Below are positions 23,982 to 35,660 of a stretch of DNA of 64,000 bases, in pieces (the stretch's first letter is position 1; every line of letters begins with the position of its first letter). The stretch is from Welwitschia mirabilis (taxonomy: Eukaryota; Gnetophyta; Gnetopsida; Welwitschiales). The DNA lies in contig JBOZIK010000001.1 in the NCBI GenBank assembly GCA_051453625.1, positions 213,343,765 to 213,407,764 on the forward strand, written 5' to 3'. The notes beneath the pieces are model-generated. The model did not search any database, was not told the DNA's origin, and was given only the letters and a program-made list of their open reading frames with translations. The position numbers and the translations under genes were made by a program.

Positions 23982-24410
23982 TGTGAGTTGTTAGTGCCCT
24001 CGAAATTCCACTCTTAATGTGGGAATACACTCTTTTCTAAGGAAACTAATGTGCTCAAGGAAAACCTTAGGAACATGGCCTATAATAAATCCTCTTAAAA
24101 TGGAATTGTCTTATGAGAAAATTACTTCATAGAGAAGTAGTTAGATTTTACTATACATCTTACAGCAATAGAATTCATGCATTACACATTCTATAATTCT
24201 AGAAAAAGATTGTATTACACATATTTTAGTACTAAGACAAGTTATATTACACATCTCATGATACTAGGATTAAGAAAGACTTTTATCAATAAAGATGAAA
24301 GTTAAATAAGCCTTATATATAAATAAAGAACTTACATTAAGTCATTATTAATCTTATCTTAGGTTGAAAGTACTAAATCATTTTTAAACCAAATGATTGA
24401 GTTAAAATAC
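23982..24410 (-). repeat. Probable Ty1/copia LTR
   Basis: On the minus strand it reads from about 24410 leftwards. A TATA-like stretch (plus strand ccttatatataaataaag, 24311-24328) is followed by sequence typical of a short copia LTR, ending near 23982 in CACTAACAACTCACA. It directly follows a copia RNase H remnant, as a 3' LTR should. However, a primer-site-like string (minus TGATACTAGACTTAGA, about 23963-23979) adjoins its end, as would be expected of a 5' LTR. The right boundary is uncertain. Confidence 0.4.
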
Positions 24411-24454
24411 TATGGTTAGATAATATATTAGTATAACTACTTATTTATGTATAA

Positions 24455-24773
24455 TTTTTTAATTTTATGGATCCTAATATAAAAGCATTTTGTTCTATAA
24501 TGATGCAATAGATCTTTTACTATGTAAATAACAATTTGATTGTTGATGAACAACTTAGTTGCTATTATCTACTTCAAGTTTACTACTTATAAAAGTTTTC
24601 TTAACCATTAAATTTCTCTACATGCTTTAGATGTAGTTGCGTATTATACTCCTATAGCGGATTAATATATCACTCTCTAATGCTTAGATTACCAAGACAT
24701 AGCTGATGATCCTAAAAACATGACATATCATGATTTTGACAAGGAAGTTTTTGAGTCTTCAACAAAGTTTTAG
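24455..24773 (-). pseudogene. Ty1/copia RNase H remnant
   Basis: The minus-strand reading contains YATTSKACREI-WLRKLL, then IIATKLFINNQIVIYIVKD and LHHYRTKCFYIRIH. These match the copia RNase H blocks around EAEY-A, WLR-LL, I-CDNQSAI-IA-NPV-H-RTKHI-I-YHF. The catalytic aspartate of the DNQ motif is now asparagine (NNQ). Two stops interrupt it. Together with the upstream RT this is the C-terminal part of a copia pol reading leftwards. Confidence 0.8.
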
Positions 24774-25465
24774 TCAGAGTATGTCTTTAGCATAAATTAA
24801 AAGTTTCTCTTCTATATAAGACCTACGTTTTTTTATCTTCTTCAAGTATTTTAGTACTCTCATAATAACCTTGAAATAACTAACCTTAAGTACATAAAGA
24901 TATCTAAATAATACCCTAGCCACATATGAGATATTAGTTTGAGTGTTGATGACATAAATTAGACTCCAAAATATTCTTATGTATTTGGTTTTACTTACTA
25001 ATTCTAAATGTTTATAACCATCAATTCTTAGATTTTGTTCTAAAGATGTAAGATCTTCTTTAATATTTTTCAATCTAAATTTCTAAATAAAGTTTCTAAT
25101 GTACTTCCTTGGAGTTAAGAAGATTTCATTTTACATCCAAGTAAAATTTAATTAATCTGAGATCCAAAATTTTAAATGCCTAACTTAAATAAATTTTTGC
25201 ATGATTTACATCCACTTCATTACTACCAATTATTAACATATCATATACATAAACCATTATGTATGTAGATTTGCTTCCATTAGATATGCTAAATAATGTG
25301 ATATCTACAACTTGATAGTTACATAATTGAAATTCAATCATACTTAACTTCTAAGATTTATGTACCATGCTCTTAAAGCTTTTTTTGCTCATACAGTGAC
25401 TTAATTAGTCCATAAACTTTCTATCTGTTACCTTTCACTTCAAAACACTTAGGTTTCATTACATC
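24774..25465 (-). pseudogene. Ty1/copia reverse transcriptase remnant
   Basis: On the minus strand, KVYGLIKSLYEQKKL corresponds to the copia VY-L-K-LYGLKQ box. STYIMVYVYDMLIIGSN corresponds to the catalytic YVDDML box with the first aspartate changed to tyrosine. The open frame 24774-25073 holds YIRIFWSLIYVINTQTNISYV, ARVLFRYL and VIMRVLKYLKK, the typical Y--L-GSL-Y---TRPDI-YA, HW-A-KR-LRYLKGT series. Gag, protease and integrase are not seen to the right, where the sequence enters a (TA)n run at 25466. Confidence 0.85.
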
Positions 25466-25485
25466 ATATATATATATATATATAT
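25466..25485. repeat. (TA)n microsatellite
   Basis: Ten TA dinucleotides at the upstream limit of recognisable copia RT. Confidence 0.9.
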
Positions 25486-26480
25486 CACTTTAATTTTTTA
25501 TAAACTTCATTTCACTTTAAAATTATTTAATGTTCAAGATCTATGAGTTTTTAAAGTTTTATAATTAATCCTGCATAAGTATCATTACTTCTATTAATAA
25601 TTTGATTTATCATTAGTAGATAGTCAAGAGCTGGAATAGTTTTCTCTAATAAAGATCTTATGATAAGAGAATATCTTAGCATAAGTATTAAAAATAATGA
25701 ATTAAAATAACATAATTCAAACATAGAATGGGTGAATTATTTGGATGTTAAAACATGTTATTAATCATAGAGGAAGGCATTACTTATAGAGCCTTGAGTT
25801 GGGTTGTAAATAGGTTGTAGATCTACATAAGTATGTACTTGATATGTCTAGATTAATAATAACTAGTTATTAATAAATATCCTTAGGAAGTAGGATGTAA
25901 CATGTAATCTTTAGTTTTCTTAAGAGCTACTTTGATACATTGGCTGTTAGACTGAATTTTCCCTCATTCTTTAAGGGTAATTTAGTAATATATTCTTTGA
26001 TTATCAATCCATGTTTTTTGGGAACTATTTATCCTAAAAACACTAGTAATACTAATGGCCTAGATGCTAGTGTTAGTTCTCTTGAGTAGTTTAGCTTGAA
26101 TGAAAGTTAAGTAGCTCAAAATGATCTATTAATGATATTTTAAGTATTAGTCCTTTACAATAATATTTATAAAATTATAAGTATGAAATATTATTAATCA
26201 TAATTCACTGATAAACATGGTATTTATAGTCTTAAAATATACTATTCATTACACTATAAGAAGCCAAATATGTAAGAATTCTAATCTAAACAATATTCTA
26301 GTACAAAAGTACCCTTTTTCTTCTATATTTGTTTTTAAAAGTAAATAATATTTTCATATCTTCATTAATATTTTGAGTAATGGGATTATTCATTTTATGA
26401 TTATTAAATAATTCTATACTTAAGAATTTATAAAAATTAATAATCTAAACACTTTCCTTTTCAATTTTTTGTAAAAAATA
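25486..26480. other. Unassigned AT-rich sequence
   Basis: If the copia element were complete, integrase and protease would be encoded here on the minus strand, but no block of either could be read. Nothing else was recognised. Confidence 0.45.
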
Positions 26481-28300
26481 TATTACATGTATTACAAATA
26501 ATAAGCTTAGTTTTTTAGACATTTTCTAGAGTGTTGAAAAAAATTATCTAGAATATGCAACATATATTATGAAACTTTATTTAGAAACTCATTTTATCTA
26601 ATTTAAAAGAACAATAGATTCATTAAAGTTTTGACACTTATATAGAACGATTAAGGAACATCTCTTTTATTTAACCAAGCCTCTCTTTTATCAATAAAAT
26701 TTTCAAATGTGTAAAGAAAAAGATTAACCATGGTTAACATTAATAAAACTATAATACATCACTCTCTTTAGAAAATCATTGTCTATAGTTTTTTACATAG
26801 GCTTTGATTTGTAAATTACAAACCTTTTAGGGTTATAATACTCTATACATGTTACCAAATTTTATTCTTGATGATTAAATAATATCCTTTGAAATAATTC
26901 ATAAAATAAATATATATAATTTTATTCATAATTTTAAATTCATTTATATGATGGTTTAAGCTAACAAGATAATCTATTAGAAAATGAAATTTCCAAAACC
27001 TACTTAAGAAGTTATCCAAACTTTATTCCTTTGATTTGTTTATCCATCTTTATTTTAAGGATAGATTTTAGAAGGCTTAAAAACTATTATTAATTATAAC
27101 TAATTTATAATTATTTCAATCTAATTTATTTCCTTTCTTAAATAGTAGAATGACCATGTGACTACCTTATTCTTTATTTAGTTTAAATTCTAAAGCATGA
27201 TTAAGCTTCTTTCATAATACTAATTAAATAAGAGAAGCACCACATTATGTCATTTCTTCATATTTTATATGGTTTAATAATAGTTCAAAATACATTATAT
27301 ATAAATATTTTAACACAAAATTACATTTTTTTAAGGTAAGTAAACTTTTTATATCTTTGTTAGCCTTTTGAGACATGCACTTGTTTCATGACTAATAGAG
27401 GAATCTAAGCTCATGAATTTATTAGAAAGAAGACTTTTAACTTATTTATTTGATATAAAAAGGGAAATAAGTGTTATTTATTTGATATAAGCTTAGTTTT
27501 TTAAATATCAATCTTCATTCTAAATTAATGGAAATATTTATTTAAAGTCATTCACAAAGATACAAATTTATCCAAAATTTATATTTTTATTAAGATTTTA
27601 AGAGATGAATCTATTTTGTGTATAACTAATAGAGGATTTTAATGAAGGAAGAATTTCAATTGTTTATTTAATATGTAAAAAGGATGTAAGTATCATGTAT
27701 GTCATAAACTATGTTCTAAACCTTGTTTTAGAAATTAATAAGAAATCATTCACAAAGAACATGAAATAGTTTCCTGCTTATATAGAATTATTAGATGATA
27801 TTTTATTTATATAAGCCTTTAGTACGTTAATGAAACTTCAAAAAAAGTATTAAGAGTAAGAGGAAAATGTGGTTTAACATCAATAGAACTCTAATATCTC
27901 GTACTATTCTAAGAAACATTATTTTTAAGCTAGATATATACATCTTTATGTAATTTTTAAATTTCAAACAATAATGTTATTTGAGTTTCAATATTCGATA
28001 AATACTTTAAGGAATAAATCATATGCCTTATAGAATTCCATGATAGTAATAGCTATATTTTATTTAGATCCTTATATGCATTAACAAGATGCTCTAAGAT
28101 AATTTAGATGATCTATTATAGAATGAAATTTTTAAAACTCGACTTGAGAAATTATGTGACATTTACTTTTCTTTGATCACCTACTAATATATTCTTTATG
28201 GGTATATCTTAAGAGTTTGTAAGAAAAAAAAAAAATTATGATTAACTTATTACTAATTCTTAAATACAACATCAATCACAATTTAACATTTTTTTCATAT
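26480..28300. repeat. Diverged internal repeats, unknown family
   Basis: About 26500-27110 and 27640-28260 align loosely in the same order. Shared pieces are 'cttatatagaa', 'gtttaacatcaataga' / 'gttaacattaataaa', 'aatgaaatttttaaaactcgactt' / 'aatgaaatttccaaaaccta' and 'gattaacttattactaatt' / 'ttaattataactaattt'. Part of 27390-27560 also resembles 27620-27760 (actaatagagga...cattcacaaaga). No coding content was seen. Confidence 0.45.
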
Positions 28301-28480
28301 AAGCCTCACATATATGCTATCTTCCTTGAAGCTAGTCTCAACTTTAATTTATAAGTTTTACTAAATGAAAGGGGTAATTTCTATTAGTATTTGAAGTAAG
28401 TTCTATTTTCTTATTATTCTATAATCCTTACTAAAAATTTTAGATATCTTAGAAATTAAATCTATAATTTATATTTTATC

Positions 28481-28553
28481 TTTTATGTAGAGTTATTGAT
28501 TTGCATACCTATTACATGCTAATGATCACTCTACCATCGAAGCTATAAGAGAG
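28481..28553 (-). pseudogene. tRNA-Ala(AGC)-like remnant
   Basis: On the minus strand the order is TAGCTTCGATGGTAGAG (compare tRNA-Ala TAGCTCAGATGGTAGAG, the A-box part), then TTAGCATG (an exact anticodon-loop match with AGC), AGGTA (variable loop) and ATCAATA (T-loop; normal ATCGATA). The spacings are right to within one base, but acceptor and T stems no longer pair. It may be a tRNA pseudogene or the head of a tRNA-derived SINE. It lies 27 bases from the end of LTR E. Confidence 0.4.
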
Positions 28554-28799
28554 AATCTACGATACCTTTTGAAACCATAGTAACTTTAATATTTTAATCC
28601 ACAACCATAAAGTAAAAAGAATTATACTTAACTAAATGGTAAATAGGGGATTTATAAGTATTTAAATATGCCTTTTTAAATGAAAATTTTCTCATTAATA
28701 CTTAAACCTAATATTCTCAAATCAAAGTCGATTATTCTGAAGGCCAATTAAAAATGCATTACAAATATGTATAGCAAAGAAAAAACTAAAGAAAAAAAA

Positions 28800-28800
<1 letters not shown>

Positions 28801-28873
<73 letters not shown>

Positions 28874-28880
28874 TATATAT
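28801..28880. repeat. (AC)n microsatellite
   Basis: About 30 AC units, then one interruption (aaac) and a short (AT)n tail. The left LTR copy has a gap at the same place. Confidence 0.95.
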
Positions 28881-29421
28881 CAAAAGTATGAACTAAAAGA
28901 ATGAGTAAGTATATAAATCTTTCAAATAAACATAAGACAAATAATATAAGTGCATAAAGTTCCAATAATTAATTTTATAATAGTCCAAGGCATAAATACA
29001 AATACCCAATACGTAACATACAATCTAAAGAGAAAGCCTATTAAGATAAGGTTATCAATGTTTGAAAATAAAAGTCAATAACAAGATATAATAATATCAC
29101 AAATTAAATTAGGAAAGAAATCACTCCAATAAAAATTTTTTAAAAATAAGCTATATAATGAATATTTTATTTGTACATACCGTCCTTAGCAAGACATATC
29201 AGCTTTTATTATGCTCCATTTAACACCTTTGTAATATAAAATAATATGAAGTGAGAATCATAAATGATCAGAATTCCCAATATTACTTAGGTAAGGCAAA
29301 GATAAAGGTATGAATAATCCCAATACATAAGATAGATTAAGATAAGACAAGAATAAGGTTCAAATTTTTAGGTGATGTATTTATGAAAATGAAATGAGAA
29401 TAATATATTTTTCTTCCACTG

Positions 29422-29640
29422 CCTCACTTGATAATCTATGGATTTATTAATTTCGCCACCTCACTTAATGATCTATGAATTTCTCATACTCTACTACCTC
29501 ACTCAATGATTTGTAGATTTATTAATCCCACTACTTCACTGGGGATCTGTGGATTTATCGATTCTACTACCTCACTTAGCAATATGTGCGTTTTTCATAT
29601 TTCATTGCCTTATTAGATTATCTATGAAATTCTCATTTTC
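29422..29640. repeat. 38-bp minisatellite inside LTR E, right copy
   Basis: Six units in register with those at 23058-23276, each led by a cctcact-type string and containing gat-tatg-attta. Order and unit-specific changes (for example the cactggg unit, fourth in both) agree between copies. Confidence 0.8.
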
Positions 29641-31078
29641 ATAAATATTTAAAGGATTAAAATATATCATAAAAGGATAATATTCATAATCAGATTATTA
29701 TTCCTAATATCAAGATATTCCATGAGTTTTCTAATAATGCATCATTTTCCTACTTTATTAGAAATGAATCTATTTAAGAATAAATTTTAGAAATGCCACC
29801 ATAAAGATTTTTGAAACCAATAGAAATTAGCAAGATACTTAATATTTTACAATAATTCTAAGAAAATAATTGATTTAAGAAATAAGAACTACTTTAAACC
29901 ATGAAGGAATGTAATAATATAGAATCATATAAGAAATAAAGAGAAACTTAAGATCATATAATAAATAAAGAGAAATCTAAGATCATATCCATGATTCAAG
30001 TGAAGTTTCCCAATCTCTTAGGATTATTGCATTCAATCTCCAAATACTCTAAGATTCCAAATACTTCAAAGTTTTCAAATCTATAAAGTAGAAAGTCTCT
30101 AATATTTTAAGACTAGAGGATCTTCAAAAGAATAATACTATGAAGAAAAGAGATTCTATTTAGAATAAGATAAAGGAATTTAAAAGATATTGGAAATTTT
30201 AAGGAACACATATAATCCATTACTATTCTTTGAAAAATGGTTATGATTCCTTAATACTTTTCTTAGCCATTGGGTACATTTAATATTTCATCATAATAAT
30301 AGTAAATGCTCATCATGATAAAAGTTAATGTAGAAATAAATACATGATAACCATGAAAATGCCTCCATCATTAATGCATGTATTACATAATTCAACAAAT
30401 TTTCCAAAATAAGTATAAAGAAGACAAATCTTAATTACATAATATTTTTTTATCTATAGACAATATAAAGAATAATTAGTATTTACTCCTATAAGCCCCC
30501 TAAAGAAAAATGCTAAAATTCATAGGACATGTCACTAGTGGCAATTATTAAGAAACAAATCAAGATAAAACATTTAGCAAGTAGTCAATGAACTTTAACC
30601 ACTTAATAAAAGAAAATGCAACATCATAATTATGGTGTTACTTTAGCATGGACTACTAAAATAAAATATTAAAATAAGTAAACATAATACATGTTATTAA
30701 TTATTATTATTACAAGATTATTTGGTATGTACTAAAATAAGGAAATATATTCATATTATACATTAAATGTAATAGTTACAAAGGAAATAAATAATATTAT
30801 ATAATCATTAAGAATATCATTAAATAAATAAGGATAACTACAAAAATAATATTTTTAATTATATCTATTAAAAAAAGCATTTAAACAACATATTAAGTTT
30901 CCATAAAGAAAATAATTATATCTCAAATAATAATAATAATTTACTAAACAAAGAATAGATAGAAATTCTAGTAACTAAATCAACTTAGTGGGATCCATAA
31001 AAGTAAACTTATTTTTATCTAGTTTTTATTTAATTATTTGGGCTAAATACTTAGACCTTTAAAAATTTGGATGTTACA

Positions 31079-31282
31079 GTTTATTATTTTGATTAACACT
31101 AGATTGATATTAGTAGATAAAGATGAAGGTAAAACCATTATCATAAGAAGTTATTAGTAAAAAGATTCTTTATAGGATGGATCATGTATAGGCTCTTTAG
31201 TAATATTCTTCTCTTCACTATGATCATTAGGGAGTTCCTCATTGTGTGGTTACTTAAGCAATAATAGTTGCTATTTAAAGAA
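31079..31282. other. Flank of LTR E, unassigned
   Basis: No feature recognised; X-related sequence does not begin until about 32732. Confidence 0.4.
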
Positions 31283-31632
31283 TTTTTTTTTTCAATGTTA
31301 TCCATCTTATTAATATCACTTATTAACTCTTGCTTTTTGGTATAACTTTTAAAGGTATATCCTTTTTCAAATAGTTGCTCATCTTTTGATGATTACTTAT
31401 CATTTGATGTGTTTGATTCTACTCCAAAGTATAGAGTTTTATCAAATGCTTAATAACTATCTCATAAGTTTATAAAATTACAGTCCTCATGGATTTCCTC
31501 ATTGGTTTCTTTATCATTCCTAAAGGATATGGCTTAGATATTATCAATTTCACTATCATCGGTTTCTTTAAGTTTTACAAGATTTCTAGGATCAAGTTCA
31601 TCAAATTTTAAAAGGTTTTCATCTTCTTATTA
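31283..31632 (-). pseudogene. Unidentified acidic reading frame
   Basis: Minus strand, about 115 codons with only four stops (TAA or TGA) and clearly protein-like composition: LLKFDELDPRNLVKLKETDD, SEIDNI, FRNDKETNEEIHEDCNFINL, KTLYFGVESNTSNDK, DEQLFEKGYTFKSY and ISDINKMDNIEKK. It is rich in aspartate, glutamate, asparagine and lysine, unlike the Phe/Ser/Leu-rich translations typical of random AT-rich DNA here. I recognise no family. It may be an accessory frame of the element owning LTR E or of X. Confidence 0.35.
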
Positions 31633-31839
31633 GTTAATTTTATGTTGATTGTTAACTTAATATGTTTAAAAAAAGAGAGACTTTTTTGGAAATTTAAATA
31701 TTAGTTTGGAAAATTTATTCTAGATTTTCTATGATTTACTTTCAAGATTACATGATTCCTTCACTTTTTTTTTAGATAGCAATTTCTAAAAGACTCTGTA
31801 GTGTATCTTCTAAGGATTTTAAAGAAAGTCGTTAAGTGT

Positions 31840-32175
31840 AGTAAGATGAAGGGTATTTATCAAATGATGAAGAATATGGAAACAAATATGAAGGATAAGG
31901 ATAAGATGATGAGGAATAAGGGTTATGAGGGGTGATGGAAGGCCTAAGATCTATCTTTTCTAGGTTTCTTAAGGAGGTGAAATGTTGTTTAGATTTTTAA
32001 TAATCATACAAATTTTAGTTTTATATTTCCATTAGTTTCCTTGATGATTCATCTAATAGAGTATATGAAGAAGGTTATTATTAGTTATGTGAGTAAGAAT
32101 GAAAAGATGAAAGAGATTGATAAGGTAATAAAGGATAAGGATTATTAGAGATGATGGGAGGCATAAGCTAAAACT
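31840..32175 (-). repeat. Two-copy repeat with a Tyr/Pro/Ser-rich minus-strand reading
   Basis: 31840-31965 and 32045-32175 are diverged direct copies. On the minus strand each reads as a tyrosine, proline and serine-rich stretch (PHNPYSSSSYPYPSYL in one, SNNPYPLLPYQSLS in the other). Such low-complexity linkers occur in retroelement gag-like and coat-like proteins, but no domain is recognisable. Confidence 0.4.
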
Positions 32176-32731
32176 ATTTTTTATTTAAAATAATGGATTT
32201 TAAACTTAAGTTTAAGGTTGATCTCTATAAAAAAGAACTTTTAGTCTTTGAAGGTATTTGAAAATGTTTTACCTATATTCAAGAGGATCTCAGGGTTTAA
32301 AATGATATGGATTTTTGTATTGACATTAAAGTTAATTCTCTAAAGTTTTTTTCAATTGAATATAATATTCTATAATTTATTTAGATTGAATATGGTTATA
32401 TGAGCTTTAATAATTTGAGTAAATAGGCATACTTTTAACACTATATTCGTGAGTGAAAAACAGATTTTGGTCTTCATAAAGTATTTCATATAGCCTCCAA
32501 AAGTGATCATATGCCTAGCTCATGTCAAGTTTCATAAAATGATCAATGAAATTTACTTTAAGGTTAAATTTTTATAACCTTTAAAAAATGAAGGATATTA
32601 TAGAGGATTTAAATAATTAAAAAAACATTCTATGTAAGAACTCAGTAGAAATCTAGCAAAAATGCTAGCAATGCTAGTTACTGTTCATAGAAACACCAGC
32701 CTATTTTGAAAAAATGACTCAAAAAAATAGG
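32176..32731. other. Unassigned sequence left of X copy 2
   Basis: No frame recognised. Because copy 1 of X starts beyond the window edge, part of this could belong to X. Confidence 0.35.
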
Positions 32732-34203
32732 TGAAATAAATCAATAATTACATAAAATGTTTTACATAATGATTCATCAAAAATGAGTATTAGAAAAGGA
32801 AATGGAAGTGAAATGAAATGAAATAGAACCTATAAAAAAACCCTTAAAAGTTTTCTTTCTTAGAATTTTTACAAAAAAGCTAAAGGATAATGCTAACAGA
32901 ATCTAACTACTAGAAAAAATTTGTAGAGAGTTAAAAAATAAGTTTATATGAGTTTTCAATGTTTTATTTTTCAATCCTTTTTTAGGTTATAACTTGAGAA
33001 AACACATTAGAACTTAATACAAGATATGTGATATAGATATGGTTTTTAGTATTAGAATGCAAACTTAATAAAACTCAAAAAAGTACCAATTTAGGTATCA
33101 CTAGAAATAGAAAAGTATACACCACTAGAAAAAAAAAAAGAAAATAAAAGAAACATTAAAAAATAAGACAAAGATTACTTCATGTTTCAGTAGAAGTGAA
33201 CTATTCATTATGAACTATTATTATTCATTATAGTAAAATGCAGACATCAAATAAACTAGGTAAGGATTCAATATTATTCTTCCATATGAATATTTGTAGT
33301 AAACTTAATAAAATTAATACAATAATTTTAAAATTATAATAAAATTAAAAATAAATGTAAAATTAAGTTTTGAGAATTTTAGTGAACTTTAGTTGGTGAT
33401 GTAGAAAAATGAATATGTTCCAGAGGTCTATCTTGGCTTGTTTAATAATTCATCTTTGATCAAATGATTTGTTACAATTTCTAAAATATAAGATTTAAAT
33501 CATTAATTTATGATGAATTAAAAATGGTAACATAATCTCATTTACCACATAAGCATTGGTAAATTTAATAGTCACTTGATCCTTCATAGCCTTTTATAAA
33601 AATAGAAAAGAAGGATAACTATAGTTAAGATTTATGACATAATAACAACTATAAGCAAAAAGTTAACATTAGAGAATTCACTCAGTTTATAGATCTTAAT
33701 GATGGAGTCTCATTAAGGATTAAAAGTATGGTATTAATGTGCACTAGAATTGAAGAATGAGTAACTACTTAAGTAGTAATATAAGAAATGGTCTTACCTA
33801 AAAATTAAAAGTACCATGTTAACATGTACAATAAATCAAATAATGAATAACTTATTATTATATTTAATCAAAAAATACATTACATCAAAAGAAAAAAATG
33901 AAGCTGAAATTTACTCCTCAAACTAGCCTTAAAACAACTCTACTTCTAAAGAAGGTGCTTAGAAAGCTATGTTGACCTGATGCTCCAAGTATTTTTACTA
34001 CAGTTTTCTCATCAAAGATTATTTACAATGAGGATTTAAGGCTCTTTTACAAATGATGGAAGGACTTGGAAGCATTAGCATGTTGTGGTTGGTATTAATT
34101 ACTTAAAGGGCATAACACTTTTGGGTAGTTACATTAGGAAGAGATTACAAATTTTAACATGTAGCCTTAATGGATGATTTATTTTCTTCTTAAGAAGAAT
34201 AAG

Positions 34204-34275
34204 TGATGTTACAATCTTATGATGATGATGTTCTTATATTGATGTTACAATCTTATGATGATGATGTTCTTATAT
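34204..34275. repeat. 36-bp tandem duplication in X copy 2
   Basis: The unit starting tgatgttacaatcttatg is present twice without a mismatch. Copy 1 has a single related unit near 1774-1815, so the duplication is younger than the X duplication. Confidence 0.9.
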
Positions 34276-35439
34276 TAGATGCTATGTCATGTGTCCTTCA
34301 CATTGTTATTCTTGTTACTATTACATGTCACTATGATGTATTATTTTACACCTCTACCATTTGCCATCGAGATTGAGTCCATAATTAAAATGTGATGTCT
34401 TACATATAAAGATGTTATAACATAATAATCAACTCATTTAATCCTAAAATACTAATTGAACTAGTGATGTGAATGATAATGCCAACATTTTATAATGGAT
34501 CTTCTTCAAATTTTAGCATGTCTTTTAAAAGAGATAGTTATCTTGAAAATGTTATGGAAAAGTGTATAATTTTATAAAACATGATAAACAAGGAAGAAGA
34601 CATTTTTTAATGGTAAAATAACTATTTTAATATCTTCACCTATGCAAAACTAATTAAATATACTTGATTGGAACATTAATTTTTACAAATAAACATACCT
34701 CCTATTTAGATGTTTGCTAGTCTCTTAGTAAAGCATTGATAAAGAAATGACCAACATAGAACAATTGTCTAATTAAACTATTCAGACATGGAAATGACAT
34801 AGCTTTTGAAAAAAATTTAATTAATTTTTAAAAAATAAGGCATTAAATTTTTAAAAACTTCTATGAAAAATGAATTCTATACCCCCCCAATCAAAATTGA
34901 ACTTTATCCTTGAACTTAAAATATAGAAAAGTTTAATATGATTATTTTAAAAACAAGTCAGAGTTTTGAAAAGAAATTTTTTTATTACATGGGTTTTCAT
35001 GCAACAAAATAGAAAATTATTTTGGTTTGGGCACTTTAAAATTTTTTAGAGAAACTAAAATGTAAAAGCTTTAAATTATAATGCAAATAGTATATTATAA
35101 CACACTTTAAAATACCACAAGAAAAACACACTTCAATGCATATAATAAAATAAAAATTTCAACCAAAATATCTTCTACGAGAGATTAAACATTCTAGTTT
35201 TTCAATGATTTCCTATTGCCTGTGTGCTATTTTCTTCCTTTTTTACCCCATAGTTTTCTAATCCAAGTTTTATACTCTTGTGATGTCTCTTTTAAAAATG
35301 TTTCACTTGATAAAGAAGAATCAAAGTAAGGAGAATAAGGAGAAGGAAAAGAAGGAGAAGGATAAGAGGATTCTTGGATAGATTCCTAGCTCTTACAGTA
35401 AGTCATTGAAGGTATATAAAGAGCTATAAAACAAGGAAT

Positions 35440-35660
35440 GAAATGAATGGGGGATTGATAATGGTAAAAAAAACAGTAAGAAAGAAGAAAAATAGAGAAA
35501 GAAAGAATAATGATAGAGAGAAAAGAAAGGAATGTGCGAAAAAAATTAAAAAATGTAATAAAAGTTGGATTCTAAGAAATATTACAAGAAATATGCACCA
35601 AAAAAATAAAAATCTACAAAGCAAAAACATACTCAAATTACACAAAGAACTAAAAAATAT
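35440..35660 (+). pseudogene. Zinc-knuckle-like remnant in X copy 2
   Basis: An open, very basic plus-strand frame of 73 codons (KKTVRKKKNRERKNN...) leads into KKCNKSWILRNITRN, the counterpart of the C-D-K-Y-G pattern in copy 1. Cysteine 1 is kept; the second metal-ligand position is serine here and tyrosine in copy 1, each one base from cysteine. After it comes an asparagine- and lysine-rich stretch. The frame is open longer than in copy 1. Its family was not recognised. Confidence 0.3.

Larger units (their letters stand above)
28580..31078 (-). repeat. LTR E, right copy (about 2.5 kb)
   Basis: The right end reads aatttggatgttaca, the reverse complement of a TGTAACATCC LTR start. The left end matches the start of the left copy (taactttaatattttaatcc against taaagtctaatttttttatcc). 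Just left of it, cttttgaaaccata resembles a decayed tRNA-iMet primer site on the minus strand, so this would be the 5' LTR of a minus-strand element. It includes an (AC)n array and the 38-bp minisatellite. At about 29936-29985 the motif gaaacttaagatcata is tandemly repeated. The family was not identified. Confidence 0.6.

Noticed and set aside
28481-28553. Functional tRNA gene
   Set aside because: Acceptor and T stems do not pair and the anticodon stem is mismatched; only loop strings are kept.
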